A program made the translations under genes and the position numbers. The notes below the pieces were generated by a model, which saw only the letters and a program-made list of their open reading frames with translations, made no database searches and was not told the DNA's origin. From CAMDPA01 sp964574325 (GTDB lineage: Bacteria > Pseudomonadota > Alphaproteobacteria > Rhizobiales > Hyphomicrobiaceae), in NCBI GenBank assembly GCA_964574325.1, contig CAZNMY010000009.1, forward strand, positions 31,595 through 95,594: a DNA stretch of 64,000 nt, written 5' to 3'. Below are positions 51,771 through 60,448 of the stretch, one piece after another. Position 1 is the stretch's first letter, and each line of letters opens with the position of its first letter.

Positions 51771-52919
51771 ATGACCGCCTTCACCACCGAGCAGAAGCTG
51801 CTGCGCGAAAGCGTCGCCAAGTTGATGGCGACCCACGCCACTCGCGACTACGTGCGCGCCAAGGACAAAGCGAAAGCCTATCCTTACGAGCTCTACGACG
51901 AGTGGGTGAGGGCCGGTATGCTCGGCGCAGCCATCCCGGAGCAGTACGGCGGCATGGGCGGCAACGCCATCGACCTCGCGATCTGCGTCGAGGAGATCGC
52001 CTACGTCAGCGCCGACTTCCAGATGTGCTACGGCGGCTCGATGTTCTGCGCCCTCGCGCTGCTGATGAAAGGCAGCGAGGCGCAGAAGGAATACTGGCTG
52101 CCCAGGATCGTTTCGGGCGAGCGCCGGTTCTCGATCTCGATGTCGGAGCCCGAGGCGGGTTCCGATGTCGGCGCCCTGCGCACACGCGCCGAACGCCAAG
52201 GCGACAGCTACGTCATCAACGGCCAGAAGCTCTGGAACACGGCTGCCGGCGCGCGCGACAACACCATGTTCGTCTACGTCAAGACGGACCCGTCGGTGCA
52301 CTACCGCAAGGGTATCTCGCTGATCCTCGTCGACAACGATACGCCCGGCGTGAAGCTCAACAAGCTCGACATGCTCGGCCGCCACTGCGCAGGCACCTAC
52401 GAGGTGTTCTTCACCGACGCGAAGGTCGATGCCGACCGCCTCGTCGGGGGTGAGAACAAGGGCTGGGAGTGCGTCCTGTCGGGTTTGCAGATCGAGCGCG
52501 TTGTCTCGTCCGCCGGCAATTGCGGTTCCGCGCAGGGCGTCGTCGACATGGCTGCGGCCTGGGCGAAGGAGAGAAAACAGTTCGGCCGCCCGATCGGCAC
52601 GAACCAGGCGATAGCGCACATGATCGCCGACATGCAGACCGACGTCGCGGCCGCCAAGGCGCTGACCTATCAGGCCGCGTTCAAGGTCGCGGCCGGCGAG
52701 GATGCACTGGCCGAGATCACGATGGCGAAGCTGTTTTCCTCGGAAACCTACGCCAAGGTCGCCAACATGGGCATGCAGATCATGGGCGGTTACGGCTACT
52801 CCATGGAATTCGATATGCAGCGCCACTATCGCGACTGCCGGTCCTCGACGGTGGCTGCCGGCTCCTCGCAGATCCAGCGCAACCTCATCGCCGGCCTGAT
52901 GGGACTGAAGGTGCTGTAA
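51771..52919 (+). CDS. Acyl-CoA dehydrogenase
   Basis: 382 residues of the FAD-dependent acyl-CoA dehydrogenase family. The FAD/substrate segments are FSISMSEPEAGSDVGALRT, the middle beta-domain (YVINGQKLWNTAAGA), and the C-terminal helices (GRPIGTNQAIAHMIADMQT, IMGGYGYSMEFDMQRHYRD). The usual base at EGT(S/A)xI is replaced by AGSSQI. A glutamate in LQIERVV corresponds to the alternative base position used by isovaleryl-CoA-type enzymes, so the protein is probably active and of that branch. It starts 44 bases after a heptanucleotide repeat, with GAGGAAG before ATG. Acyl-chain preference is unknown. Confidence 0.9.
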   Translation: MTAFTTEQKLLRESVAKLMATHATRDYVRAKDKAKAYPYELYDEWVRAGMLGAAIPEQYGGMGGNAIDLAICVEEIAYVSADFQMCYGGSMFCALALLMKGSEAQKEYWLPRIVSGERRFSISMSEPEAGSDVGALRTRAERQGDSYVINGQKLWNTAAGARDNTMFVYVKTDPSVHYRKGISLILVDNDTPGVKLNKLDMLGRHCAGTYEVFFTDAKVDADRLVGGENKGWECVLSGLQIERVVSSAGNCGSAQGVVDMAAAWAKERKQFGRPIGTNQAIAHMIADMQTDVAAAKALTYQAAFKVAAGEDALAEITMAKLFSSETYAKVANMGMQIMGGYGYSMEFDMQRHYRDCRSSTVAAGSSQIQRNLIAGLMGLKVL

Positions 52920-53068
52920 CCCCAGAGCCGATGGACCCCTTCACCACTTGTTCACCATGTCGGCACGTCCCGATCGTGCTTAACGCGGCACTTACGCGGG
53001 CCTCGTATTTTGACCCGTCTGCGTGACGATCCGTGACGATCGGTGAAGAGTGGCTTCGGGGTAGCGTA

Positions 53069-54076
53069 ATGCGTATCGTGGTGACGGGCGGCGCGGGCTT
53101 CATCGGCTCGGCCGTGTGCAGGAAACTGGTCGGCGAACGCGGCGCGACCGTGCTCAATCTCGACAAGCTCACCGCGACCTCCAGCCTCGCCTCGCTCGAG
53201 CCCGTGTCCCGCAGCCCCCGTTATTCCTTCCGCCGTGCCGACGTTTGCGATCGCGAGCGTATGGCAGCGCTGCTCCAGGCGTTCTCCCCGGACGCGATCG
53301 TGCACGCCGCGTTCGAGCGCCAGTGGGGCGCCGATGCAACTTCGTCCGAGGCGACCTTCGAGACCAACGTGCTCGGCACCTGGCGCATGCTGGATGCCGC
53401 CCGCGACTACTGGTCGACGCTTCCGCTCGCCCGACAGGAGAAGTTCCGCTTTCTCAACGTATCCTCCGTCGCCGGCCGCGATACGCCCGCAACGGCCAGC
53501 CGTTCCGGCGCCGACGAACTCGTCTCCGCCTGCCACAAGAGCTACGGTCTGCCGACCATCGTCTCGAAGGCCGCCGATACGTTCGGCCCCTACCAGTTCA
53601 CCGGCCATCCCGTGGCTTCGGCCGTGATCGCCGCCATCGACGGCGACGACGCCCCGGCGCACGCCGGAGAACCCGGCGTCTGGCTCTATGTCGAAGATCA
53701 CGTCTCGGCCTTGCTCGCGATGCTGGCGAAAGGCACGCCGGGCGCGACGTATTCGGTCGCCGGCCGCGGCCGGATGAACCCCGCTGGCATGTCCGCGCGC
53801 GTCTGCCAACTCGTCGCCCGCCACGGCCCGCGGTCTGGCGTGCCGCCGCAGCACCTCGCTAAGCAACGCGCCGATGAAGTCGCGGCGCTGATCGACGGCG
53901 CGGACAGCACCATCACCGCACGGCTGACCCACGATACCGGCTGGTCCGCCGATACCACGGCCGAGCAGGCATTGTCCGAGACCGTGCGCTGGTATCTGGC
54001 GAACGAGGCATGGTGGCGTCCGCTCCAGGCTGCAGCCAATGCGACGAACGACTTCGGCCTGCTGCGCATCGCGTGA
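53069..54076 (+). CDS. NAD-binding epimerase/dehydratase family protein with altered catalytic residues
   Basis: 335 residues from ATG 53069. The Rossmann motif is MRIVVTGGAGFIGSAVCRKL. The later segments IVHAAFERQWGAD, TNVLGTWRMLDAAR, DTFGPYQF and WLYVEDHVSALLAML match dTDP-glucose 4,6-dehydratases. The catalytic YxxxK region, expected where SRSGADELVSACHKSYG occurs, has Ala in place of Tyr and Arg in place of Lys. Dehydratase chemistry is therefore doubtful; the protein may be a non-catalytic paralogue or use the fold differently. It lies 149 bases after the acyl-CoA dehydrogenase. Confidence 0.78.
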   Translation: MRIVVTGGAGFIGSAVCRKLVGERGATVLNLDKLTATSSLASLEPVSRSPRYSFRRADVCDRERMAALLQAFSPDAIVHAAFERQWGADATSSEATFETNVLGTWRMLDAARDYWSTLPLARQEKFRFLNVSSVAGRDTPATASRSGADELVSACHKSYGLPTIVSKAADTFGPYQFTGHPVASAVIAAIDGDDAPAHAGEPGVWLYVEDHVSALLAMLAKGTPGATYSVAGRGRMNPAGMSARVCQLVARHGPRSGVPPQHLAKQRADEVAALIDGADSTITARLTHDTGWSADTTAEQALSETVRWYLANEAWWRPLQAAANATNDFGLLRIA

Positions 54077-54707
54077 GTTGATCGCCACGAAAAAACTGTA
54101 TGCTGTCGCCGAAGGCGTTCGAGCGGGCGTGCGCTGTGGGTGCGGCGTCTCCCGGTGCGCACGATCCTGCCTCGGTGCTCGACACCATCAAGGTGCGGCC
54201 TGGAAGCAGGCGAGCCAGCCGTACCGGCAGCGTGCCGGCCGACCTTGACGGCGCCTGCGCGCGCCGGCTGTCACTGCGCGTGGGCCGGGACGGAAGGATG
54301 ACCCCACGACAAGGAAGGAGGTGGACGCAGCATCACTCAGAAGCGCATGATCCACACATCACAGCGCTCCACGAAATCGGGTCAAGTCCAGTTGGTGGCT
54401 GATCAGATAATATGGTATTGGCTCACTTAAATATCGACTTTGGACGACCACAGGGACGAGATCCGCCTCATCGTTGCGCTCCGCAAGAAAATCTCGAAGA
54501 TCCTGACATATAGAGAATACCCCCCCCAGGTGAGAACACCGGCGAGTCGTTCCGGCTTCTTGACATGGACTGGTAATATGGGCGGCGGTCCGGCCCTGTC
54601 ATGTTGGGTCTTGCGGTCGAGCCACCACTCTACGTAACGACCTGTTCCGCCGCCTCCTCGCACATCATGCGCTTTCATCCGGCGGGACGGCGAATCATTT
54701 GCCATGA

Positions 54708-54799
54708 GTGTTGGGTCGAGGCCCGCTACTTGTGCGGACCGCGGCCCACATTTCGCGGCACGCCGGGGATGTTGGGCCTCGCAGGGCTCGACGCAACAC
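54708..54799. repeat. MITE-like element (copy 2, inverted relative to copy 1)
   Basis: The ends GTGTTGGGTCGAG and CTCGACGCAACAC are inverted repeats (12 of 13). Read on the minus strand, the interior matches the element at 38932-39032 closely, including GAGCCCTGCGAGGCCCAACAT and GTGCCGCGAA, with a few changes and small length differences. As at copy 1, a 27-bp palindrome lies within 60 bases on the same relative side. Confidence 0.82.
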
Positions 54800-54857
54800 C
54801 CATGGCAATTGATGGCTTTCATGCGAACCTACGACCTGACACGCCGTAAAGCGTCAT

Positions 54858-54884
54858 GGGGTCAGACCCGTAGGGTCTGACCCC
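54858..54884. repeat. 27-bp palindrome (copy 2)
   Basis: Twelve-base arms GGGGTCAGACCC and GGGTCTGACCCC surround three bases. It ends 8 bases after (in transcription sense) the stop of the M3 peptidase gene, where it could act as a transcript-end hairpin. It is identical in arms to the second copy inside alaS. Confidence 0.9.
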
Positions 54885-54892
54885 GCTAGATA

Positions 54893-56989
54893 TCACGCTG
54901 CCTTGTCGAGGCCGCGGACTTTGAGCAGGCCGTCGACGGTGGGCAGGCGGCCGCGGAAGCCGGTGTAGGCTTCGCGTTCGTCGCGAGAACCACCGGCGCC
55001 GTAGACGAATTTGCGCAGCCGCTCGGCGACCTTGGGGTTGAAGATGTCGCCGGTTTCCTCGAAGGCGGCGAAGGCGTCGGCGTCGAGCACGGCGGACCAC
55101 ATGTAGCTGTAGTAGCCCGCAGAGTAGCCGTCGCCCGAGAACGCATGCGCGAAGTGCGGCGTGCGATGGCGCATGACGATCTCGCGCGGCAGGCCGATGC
55201 GCGCCAATGTCTCGGCCTCTCGGGACTTGGGATCGCCACCGGTAGTCGAGGCATGGAAGTCCATGTCGACGATGGCGGAAGCGAGGAACTCCGTCGTGGC
55301 GAAGCCCTGATTGAAGGTCGCTGCCGCCTTGATCTTGTCGATCAGCGCGCGCGGCATCGGCTCGCCGGTTTCGTGGTGGCGAGCGAACTCCTGCAACAGC
55401 ACGGGCTGCGTCAGCCAATGCTCGTAGAGTTGCGAGGGCAGTTCGACGAAGTCGCGGGAAACGGCGGTGCCCGACAAGGAAGGGTATTTCACGTTCGACA
55501 ACAGGCCGTGGAGAGCGTGGCCGAACTCGTGGAACAGCGTGCGTGCGTCGTCGAACGACAGCAGTGTCGGCTGGCCGTCCGGCGCTTTGGCGAAGTTGCA
55601 GGTGTTGTTGATGATGGGGCGGATGTCGCCGATGAGCCTCTGCTGTGTACGGTAGGCGCTCATCCACGCGCCGGAGCGTTTCGATGGCCGCGCGAAGTAG
55701 TCGCCGAGGAACAGGCCGATGTGCTTGCCCTTGGCGTCCATCACCTCGAAAGCGCGCACGTCCGGGTGCAGAAGCTGCAGGCCGTGAACCTCGCAGAAGC
55801 GCAGCCCGAACAGCCGCTCGGCTGTCGCGAATGCTGCGGCGATGACGTTGTCGAGCGAGAGGTAAGGCTTGATCTCGGCCTCATCGACCGCGAACTCGGC
55901 ATGGCGCACCTTCTCGGCGTAGTGCCGCCAGTCCCACGGTTCGATGGCGATGTTTGAGCCTTCTTTCGCGGCCTGCCGTTGCAGCATGTCGCGCTCGACG
56001 AGGGCCTTTGCACGGGCGCGCTTCCAGACCTTGTCGAGCAGCTTCATGACGGCGGCCGGCGTGCGCGCCATGGTGTCGTCGAGCTTGAAGGCGGCGTAGG
56101 TCTTGAAGCCAAGCAGCTTCGCCTGCTCGTCGCGCAGCGCGAGGGTTTCGGCAACGATCTTCCAGTTGTCGGTCTCGCCACCGTTCTCGCCGCGCCTGAT
56201 CCAGGCTTTCCAGGCCTGCTCGCGCAGGTCGCGGCGTGCTGACAACGTCAGGAACGGCTCGATGAGCGAGCGCGACAGCGTGATGACGTGGCTCGCCTTG
56301 GAGCCGCGCTCCTTGGCGGCACTGGCGGCGGCGGCGACGAGAAAGTCGGGCAGGCCGGCGCGGTCGGTCTTCGTCGGAAGCGGCAGCTCGTAGCTGCGCT
56401 CGTCTGCGAGAACATTCTGGGCGAACGCGGTGCCGAGGACGGCGAGGCGTTGCTTGATCTCGCCCATACGGGCTTTTTTGGCAGCGTCGAGCTTGGCACC
56501 CGCGCGCACGAAGCCGCGGTAGGTGCGGTCGAGAACGCGGGTTTGCTCGGCGGTGAGCTTCAACGTCTCGCGGCGGCGGTGGAGGTCTGCGATGCGGGCG
56601 AAGAGTTCGTTGTTCGACGTGATGGCGTTGCGGTGGGCCGCCATGCGCGGTGCCATCTCGCGCTCGATCGCCTGGATCTCGGCGTCGGTGTGCGCGCCCG
56701 AGCGGTTCCAGAACACGCCGCCGACGCGCGACAGCAGTTGGCCCGCGCGTTCCAGCGCCTCGATCGTGTTGGCGAAGGTCGGTTTCGCTTTGTTGCCGGC
56801 GATGGCGGCGATCTCTTCTTCGTGGCGTGCGAGAGCGGCGTCGAATGCCGGCCTGAAATGCTCGTGCTTGATCTCTCCGAACGGCGGGATCTCGTAGGGA
56901 CCGATCCAGGAGGCAAGCAGCGGATTGAGCGACGCAGCCTCGTCGGGTGCCGGAGCTGCTGGTGTGGTTGCGCGCTTCTTGATCGCCAT
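54893..56989 (-). CDS. M3-family oligopeptidase (Dcp/OpdA-like)
   Basis: 698 residues from ATG 56989, with AAGGACC upstream. The M3A zinc motif is HEFGH (about 487-491), with the third ligand glutamate in SRDFVELPSQ. The C-terminal substrate loop HAFSGDGYSAGYYSYMWS is also typical of oligopeptidase A and dipeptidyl carboxypeptidase. The N-terminal helical half (FRPAFDAALARHEEEI, ALERAGQLLSRVGGVFWN) matches the family, and the length is normal. It degrades short peptides in the cytoplasm. The start at 57004 would add only five residues. A 27-bp palindrome follows the stop. Confidence 0.92.
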   Translation of the reverse strand: MAIKKRATTPAAPAPDEAASLNPLLASWIGPYEIPPFGEIKHEHFRPAFDAALARHEEEIAAIAGNKAKPTFANTIEALERAGQLLSRVGGVFWNRSGAHTDAEIQAIEREMAPRMAAHRNAITSNNELFARIADLHRRRETLKLTAEQTRVLDRTYRGFVRAGAKLDAAKKARMGEIKQRLAVLGTAFAQNVLADERSYELPLPTKTDRAGLPDFLVAAAASAAKERGSKASHVITLSRSLIEPFLTLSARRDLREQAWKAWIRRGENGGETDNWKIVAETLALRDEQAKLLGFKTYAAFKLDDTMARTPAAVMKLLDKVWKRARAKALVERDMLQRQAAKEGSNIAIEPWDWRHYAEKVRHAEFAVDEAEIKPYLSLDNVIAAAFATAERLFGLRFCEVHGLQLLHPDVRAFEVMDAKGKHIGLFLGDYFARPSKRSGAWMSAYRTQQRLIGDIRPIINNTCNFAKAPDGQPTLLSFDDARTLFHEFGHALHGLLSNVKYPSLSGTAVSRDFVELPSQLYEHWLTQPVLLQEFARHHETGEPMPRALIDKIKAAATFNQGFATTEFLASAIVDMDFHASTTGGDPKSREAETLARIGLPREIVMRHRTPHFAHAFSGDGYSAGYYSYMWSAVLDADAFAAFEETGDIFNPKVAERLRKFVYGAGGSRDEREAYTGFRGRLPTVDGLLKVRGLDKAA

Positions 56990-57048
56990 GGGCAGGTCCT
57001 TCAATGGGGCGGCTGCTGGTTTTCGGATGCTGACACTTTGTACGCGTT

Positions 57049-57141
57049 GTCATCCCGGTGCTCGTCACCGGGATCCACCTTTAAGCAGGCTCAACGCCAG
57101 CGGCCCACTGGATCCCGGCAACAAGTGCCGGGACGACACCT
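57049..57141. repeat. Paired-hairpin intergenic element
   Basis: Two hairpins lie 38 bases apart: ATCCCGGTG / CACCGGGAT (57052-57074) and TCCCGGCA / TGCCGGGA (57113-57133). The outer words TGTCATCCCGG and CCGGGACGACA are near-perfect inverted ends. The element lies upstream of the M3 gene and downstream of the cysteine-cluster gene's stop. Its TGTCATCC end resembles those of the repeats flanking the GIY-YIG gene. Confidence 0.75.
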
Positions 57142-57178
57142 GGGATTCTGTCGTCGATGCTGGAGCACCAGGCCAGGT

Positions 57179-58000
57179 TCAGACGAACAATCCCGTCAGC
57201 ATCTGTGACCAGCGCTGCACGGAGCCTTGCATGTTCGGCGGTTGCGGTGTCTGCAGTGCGGCGGCGAAGACGTTCTCTCCGGCGAGCCAGCGCGTCTCTG
57301 CGTCGGGCGTTGCAAGTGCGATCGACAGCGCGCTCGACAGCTCGTAGGTGGCGGCATTGAGGCCGAGCGAGGCAGCCGCGCCCAGCAACAGGGAGCGCAG
57401 GACGAGGCCGGCGTTGGCGGCGGCGGGAACGAAAGGCAGCTCGCTGCCGCCGCGCTCGAAAGCCGTGCGGCACCCGTCGAGGTTGGTCGAGACGAACTGG
57501 CGGCAGCCCATCGGGCGTTCGGCGTAGACGCTGCAGTTGCCGTCGACGAGCAGGGGGCAGGGCGTCTTGAACGCCATCACGACTTCCATGGTCGATGCCT
57601 TACGCGCGTTGGCGCGGCCGAGTGCGGCGGCCTTGTCGATCGACGGCGTTGCATCGATCAGGCGGACGAGGCGGAAGACTTCCGGTGCCGAGACCGAGAC
57701 TGCGGAGTGGCAGCAGTAGTTGCAGCCCTTCGCGCATTGGAACGCCGAGGCTTGCGGCATCTTGCCGATGGTCTTGTCGAGGATGCCGGCGGCGATGGCT
57801 GCGGCTGCCGTTGCGCGGTCGGGGATTGCGGTGTCCGCGAGGCGGTCACGCATGACGAGGCCCATGCCGAGCACGGCAGCTTCGGTCGCGGGGTTGGGTA
57901 GACCCCAGGTCATGGCGGCCTGTCCCTGCTGGCGCAACTCGCGCATGATGCGGAGATGCTCCTTGAGCTCGGTGGGCGAGGGTGCTGCTGGGCCGGCCAT
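57179..58000 (-). CDS. YkgJ-type cysteine-cluster protein
   Basis: 273 residues from ATG 58000. The cluster begins CAKGCNYCCHSAV and continues with TPCPLLVDGNCSVYAERPMGCRQFVS and DGCRTAF, the CxxxCxxCC plus CPxLxxxxCxxYxxRPxxCR layout of YkgJ-family proteins. These are thought to bind zinc or an iron-sulfur cluster; no activity is firmly assigned. The C-terminal half is Ala/Leu-rich and helical (AANAGLVLRSLLLGAAASLGL). It stands alone between a repeat element and the divergent dioxygenase gene. The upstream frame to 58105 lacks family similarity. Confidence 0.85.
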   Translation of the reverse strand: MAGPAAPSPTELKEHLRIMRELRQQGQAAMTWGLPNPATEAAVLGMGLVMRDRLADTAIPDRATAAAAIAAGILDKTIGKMPQASAFQCAKGCNYCCHSAVSVSAPEVFRLVRLIDATPSIDKAAALGRANARKASTMEVVMAFKTPCPLLVDGNCSVYAERPMGCRQFVSTNLDGCRTAFERGGSELPFVPAAANAGLVLRSLLLGAAASLGLNAATYELSSALSIALATPDAETRWLAGENVFAAALQTPQPPNMQGSVQRWSQMLTGLFV

Positions 58001-58178
58001 GGTTTTTCTCTCTCGTCTGTTGCTGGCTTCGGCGTATGCAAGCCGCATGATGAAATTCGGGCCGAACCTGCCCTCGAATTGCGCCGAGGGCAAGCATGGC
58101 GACATTCACTGCGCAGCAGCTTGAACAGGCGCGGTGATTCCGGTCTATTCGAAGCCGGATATCGAGAGGAGACGCCGC

Positions 58179-59024
58179 ATGGCCATTACCGCCGTTCCCC
58201 TGACGGAGCATATCGGCGCTGAAGTGCGCGGCGTCGATCTGACGAAGCCGCTCGATGAGGCGACTCGTGCCGAAATCTATCGGCTGTGGCTGAAGCATCT
58301 GATCCTGCTGTTCCGCGGGCAGGAACTGTCGCAGGAGCAGTTGATCCACGCGACGCAGGTATTCGGCCAGCAGGCGATTTCCAACCGTAAAGCGGAGCTG
58401 CTGCCGTCGGGCTGGGCGAAGCTGCTGCCGGGCATCATGCTGATCTCCAACATCCGCGAGAACGGAGTCGCCATCGGCAACCTGCCGGACGGCGAGATGT
58501 GGTTCCACCACGACATGCTGCACGTCGAAAAGCCGCACAAGGGAACGTGCCTCTACTCGTTGGAGGTGCCCTCCAAGGGCGGCAACACGCGGTTCGCCAA
58601 CTGCTACCGCGCCTATGAGACGCTGCCGGCGGCGATGAAGGAAAAGCTCGAGGGCAAGCGGGCGTTCAATTCGTATAGGCTGGGCGAGGCGAAGCGCGAC
58701 GACGGCATGGGCGTGGAGCAGGTCAACGAGTCGAGCCATCCGGTTTTCCGCACGCACGAAGAAACGGGGCGCAAGGCGGTGTACGTGAACCGGCTGATGA
58801 CGGTCGGCATCGAGGGCATGGAGCGGGAGGCTGCGATGGCTCTGCTGGCGCCGCTGTTCGATCATTCGGAGAACGAGGAATGGGTTTACGAGCACGTCTG
58901 GCGTCCGCACGATCTCGTGGTGTGGGACAACCGCTGCTCGATGCACGCGCGCACCGACTTCTCCCCCGGCGAGCGCCGCCTGATGATGCGCACCACGATC
59001 GCGGGGAATGTCAGGCCGAGTTGA
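58179..59024 (+). CDS. TauD/TfdA-family Fe(II)/2-oxoglutarate dioxygenase
   Basis: 281 residues from ATG 58179, with GAGGAGACG upstream. The first segment IGAEVRGVDLTKPLDE and LLFRGQELSQEQ are typical of TauD-like enzymes. The iron facial triad is His110 or His111 with Asp112 in WFHHDML, plus His256 in SMHARTDF. The 2-oxoglutarate arginine is in ERRLMMRTT. Family members hydroxylate small acids such as taurine, 2,4-D or related compounds, often to release sulfite or a phenol. The substrate is not evident, and no transporter is adjacent. Confidence 0.88.
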   Translation: MAITAVPLTEHIGAEVRGVDLTKPLDEATRAEIYRLWLKHLILLFRGQELSQEQLIHATQVFGQQAISNRKAELLPSGWAKLLPGIMLISNIRENGVAIGNLPDGEMWFHHDMLHVEKPHKGTCLYSLEVPSKGGNTRFANCYRAYETLPAAMKEKLEGKRAFNSYRLGEAKRDDGMGVEQVNESSHPVFRTHEETGRKAVYVNRLMTVGIEGMEREAAMALLAPLFDHSENEEWVYEHVWRPHDLVVWDNRCSMHARTDFSPGERRLMMRTTIAGNVRPS

Positions 59025-59084
59025 GGTGGATGACGGTATGTCGGCTTGGCGCCACTTGCAGGCATTTCTCTCCAACTTTCGACG

Positions 59085-59142
59085 TGTCATCCTGGGCCAA
59101 GCCGTCGGCCGCAGGCCGATGGCGCAGCTGCCCAGGACCCAT
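59085..59142. repeat. 58-bp repeat, left copy flanking the GIY-YIG gene
   Basis: It begins TGTCATCCTGGG and ends CCCAGGACCCAT, with an internal hairpin. A same-length copy in inverted orientation sits at 59516-59573; the two share the outer TGTCATCCT and AGGACCCAT words while the interiors have diverged but remain palindromic. Confidence 0.8.
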
Positions 59143-59179
59143 CGGACAACGAGTGCTGGTCCTTGAAGTGGTGCGCACG

Positions 59180-59578
59180 ATGTCCGACGAGCACATCTAC
59201 TCCGTCTACATCCTGGCCAGTCGTCCAAACGGCGCTCTCTACACTGGCGTAGCGAACAATCTCGACAAGCGCGTGCACGATCATCGTGAAGGCCGCGGCA
59301 GGGCTTTCACCAAGAAGTACTGCGTTTACAAATTGATGTGGTTTCAGGATTTCACATATGTCGAGGATGCAATCCAGCGCGAGGAGTCGATCAAACTGTG
59401 GCCGCGGGCTTGGAAGATCAACCTCATCGAGCGAACCAACCCGGATTGGCACGATCTCTTCCCCGCGATGCAGAAGTACGAGCCCAAAGGACCACTGACC
59501 GGTGCGCGCGGCACCATGGGTCCTCGGGAACGAGCCTGCGGGCTAACGCCCTGCGGCTCGCCCGAGGATGACACCTGA
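59180..59578 (+). CDS. GIY-YIG nuclease-family protein
   Basis: 132 residues from ATG 59180. The GIY-YIG core is short and complete: YSVYILASRPNGALYTGVANNL (the VYI / YTG halves), the arginine in DKRVHDHREG, KKYCVYKLMWF, and the glutamate region DAIQREESIKLW. This is the single-domain type (UPF0213-like), related to homing and repair nucleases but with unknown activity. The last 20 or so residues translate the right-hand flanking repeat, so the ancestral gene probably ended nearer residue 110. It lies between two inverted 58-bp repeats. Confidence 0.85.
   Translation: MSDEHIYSVYILASRPNGALYTGVANNLDKRVHDHREGRGRAFTKKYCVYKLMWFQDFTYVEDAIQREESIKLWPRAWKINLIERTNPDWHDLFPAMQKYEPKGPLTGARGTMGPRERACGLTPCGSPEDDT
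59516..59573. repeat. 58-bp repeat, right copy (inverted) overlapping the GIY-YIG 3' end
   Basis: It begins ATGGGTCCTCGGG and ends CCCGAGGATGACA, the reverse of the left copy at its ends. It overlaps the coding sequence from about codon 113 to the stop. Confidence 0.8.
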
Positions 59579-59632
59579 GATTGGGGCAGCCGTACCGAGC
59601 ATCGGCGACGTCCGATGAGGGTCAAAGCCGGA

Positions 59633-60361
59633 CTATTTCCGCGGCGGCAGAAGGTGGCTGGCGCCGGCCTTGGCGGCCCAGTATTCCATGGCGCGGTCGA
59701 GTTCTCGGCCGCCGGGGCCGTCGGCGTCGCGGATCGCCTGTTCGCCGGGCGAGAGCGGTTTGAAGCCGCCGCCCAGGCGCATCGCGTCCATGACAACGCG
59801 GGCGTTCTGCGGCAGATAGATCGAGATCTTCAAGACTTCGCCGATGGTGCGGCCAGCAGCGGCGAAGCCGTGTCCGCGCATCAGGGCGACGCGGTTTTTG
59901 GCGAGTTTGGTCGCGAGGTCGCGGCCCTGCTCGAGGTTTGTCACGAGGAGGCCGGTGTCACCGAAGTTGTCGGCGATGTCCCATACGGGCATGTGCGCGC
60001 CGCAGTGGCTCGCCACGTGCATCACCGGCACCAGCGGCACCGTCGAGATCGAGAACGGCAGCACCTCCAGCGCGTGGCTGTGGACGACCGACATGATCTC
60101 GGGATTCGCCTCGAAGATGCCGGCGTGGATGAATCGCTCCAGATACGGCTTGTCCTTGCGGCCGTCGGCGACGGAACCGTCGAGGTTGAACGTCATGATG
60201 TCCTCGGGCTCGACCAGCTCGGGGCTTTTCGATCGCGAGAGTAGGAAGCGCTTTGGGTTCGTGGGATCGCGATGGGAGATGTGGCCGTACGCATCGACGA
60301 CGTCGAAGTGCGCGAGGATGCGGTTGGCGGCGGCGATCTCGCGGATGAGGGCGTCTGACAT
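59633..60361 (-). CDS. Class II aldolase/adducin-family protein
   Basis: 242 residues from ATG 60361. The family's zinc histidines are visible in VVHSHALEVL and in ALMRGHGFAAAG. The start ANRILAHFDVVDAYGHISHRDP and the FLLSRSKSPELVEPEDIM segment are also typical. Members cleave or epimerise sugar phosphates (fuculose-1-P aldolase, ribulose-5-P epimerase) or decarboxylate; a catalytic glutamate equivalent is not certain. It is co-directional with the upstream amidotransferase (87-base gap containing a G/C-rich inverted repeat). Specific substrate unknown. Confidence 0.85.
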   Translation of the reverse strand: MSDALIREIAAANRILAHFDVVDAYGHISHRDPTNPKRFLLSRSKSPELVEPEDIMTFNLDGSVADGRKDKPYLERFIHAGIFEANPEIMSVVHSHALEVLPFSISTVPLVPVMHVASHCGAHMPVWDIADNFGDTGLLVTNLEQGRDLATKLAKNRVALMRGHGFAAAGRTIGEVLKISIYLPQNARVVMDAMRLGGGFKPLSPGEQAIRDADGPGGRELDRAMEYWAAKAGASHLLPPRK

Positions 60362-60448
60362 GGGGTTTTGGGGCCTTGGGGTTGGGGACTGGGGCGAGAG
60401 TAGCTCAGCCGTTCCCCAAAACCCAATCTCGAATCCCCACAACCCCTT

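Larger units (their letters stand above)
54077..54892. other. Repeat-containing intergenic region
   Basis: These 816 bases between the dehydratase-like and M3 peptidase genes hold no convincing gene. The first 300 bases are rich in short hairpins (for example GCCTG-GAAG-CAGGC near 54210). An AT-richer stretch lies at 54405-54530. The right end contains the second copies of the MITE-like element (54708-54799) and of the 27-bp palindrome (54858-54884), so repeats have accumulated here. Confidence 0.6.

Noticed and set aside
51771..52919. Acyl-CoA dehydrogenase taken as inactive because the EGT glutamate is missing
   Set aside because: The AGSSQI form with a glutamate in LQIERVV matches the isovaleryl-CoA branch, which uses the alternative glutamate as base.
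54100..54402. A 100-codon open frame, and a possible SRP-like RNA around 54190-54230
   Set aside because: The peptide has no features. The RNA stretch has a short hairpin but not the conserved GUCAGG..GGAAGCAGCC core of SRP RNA.
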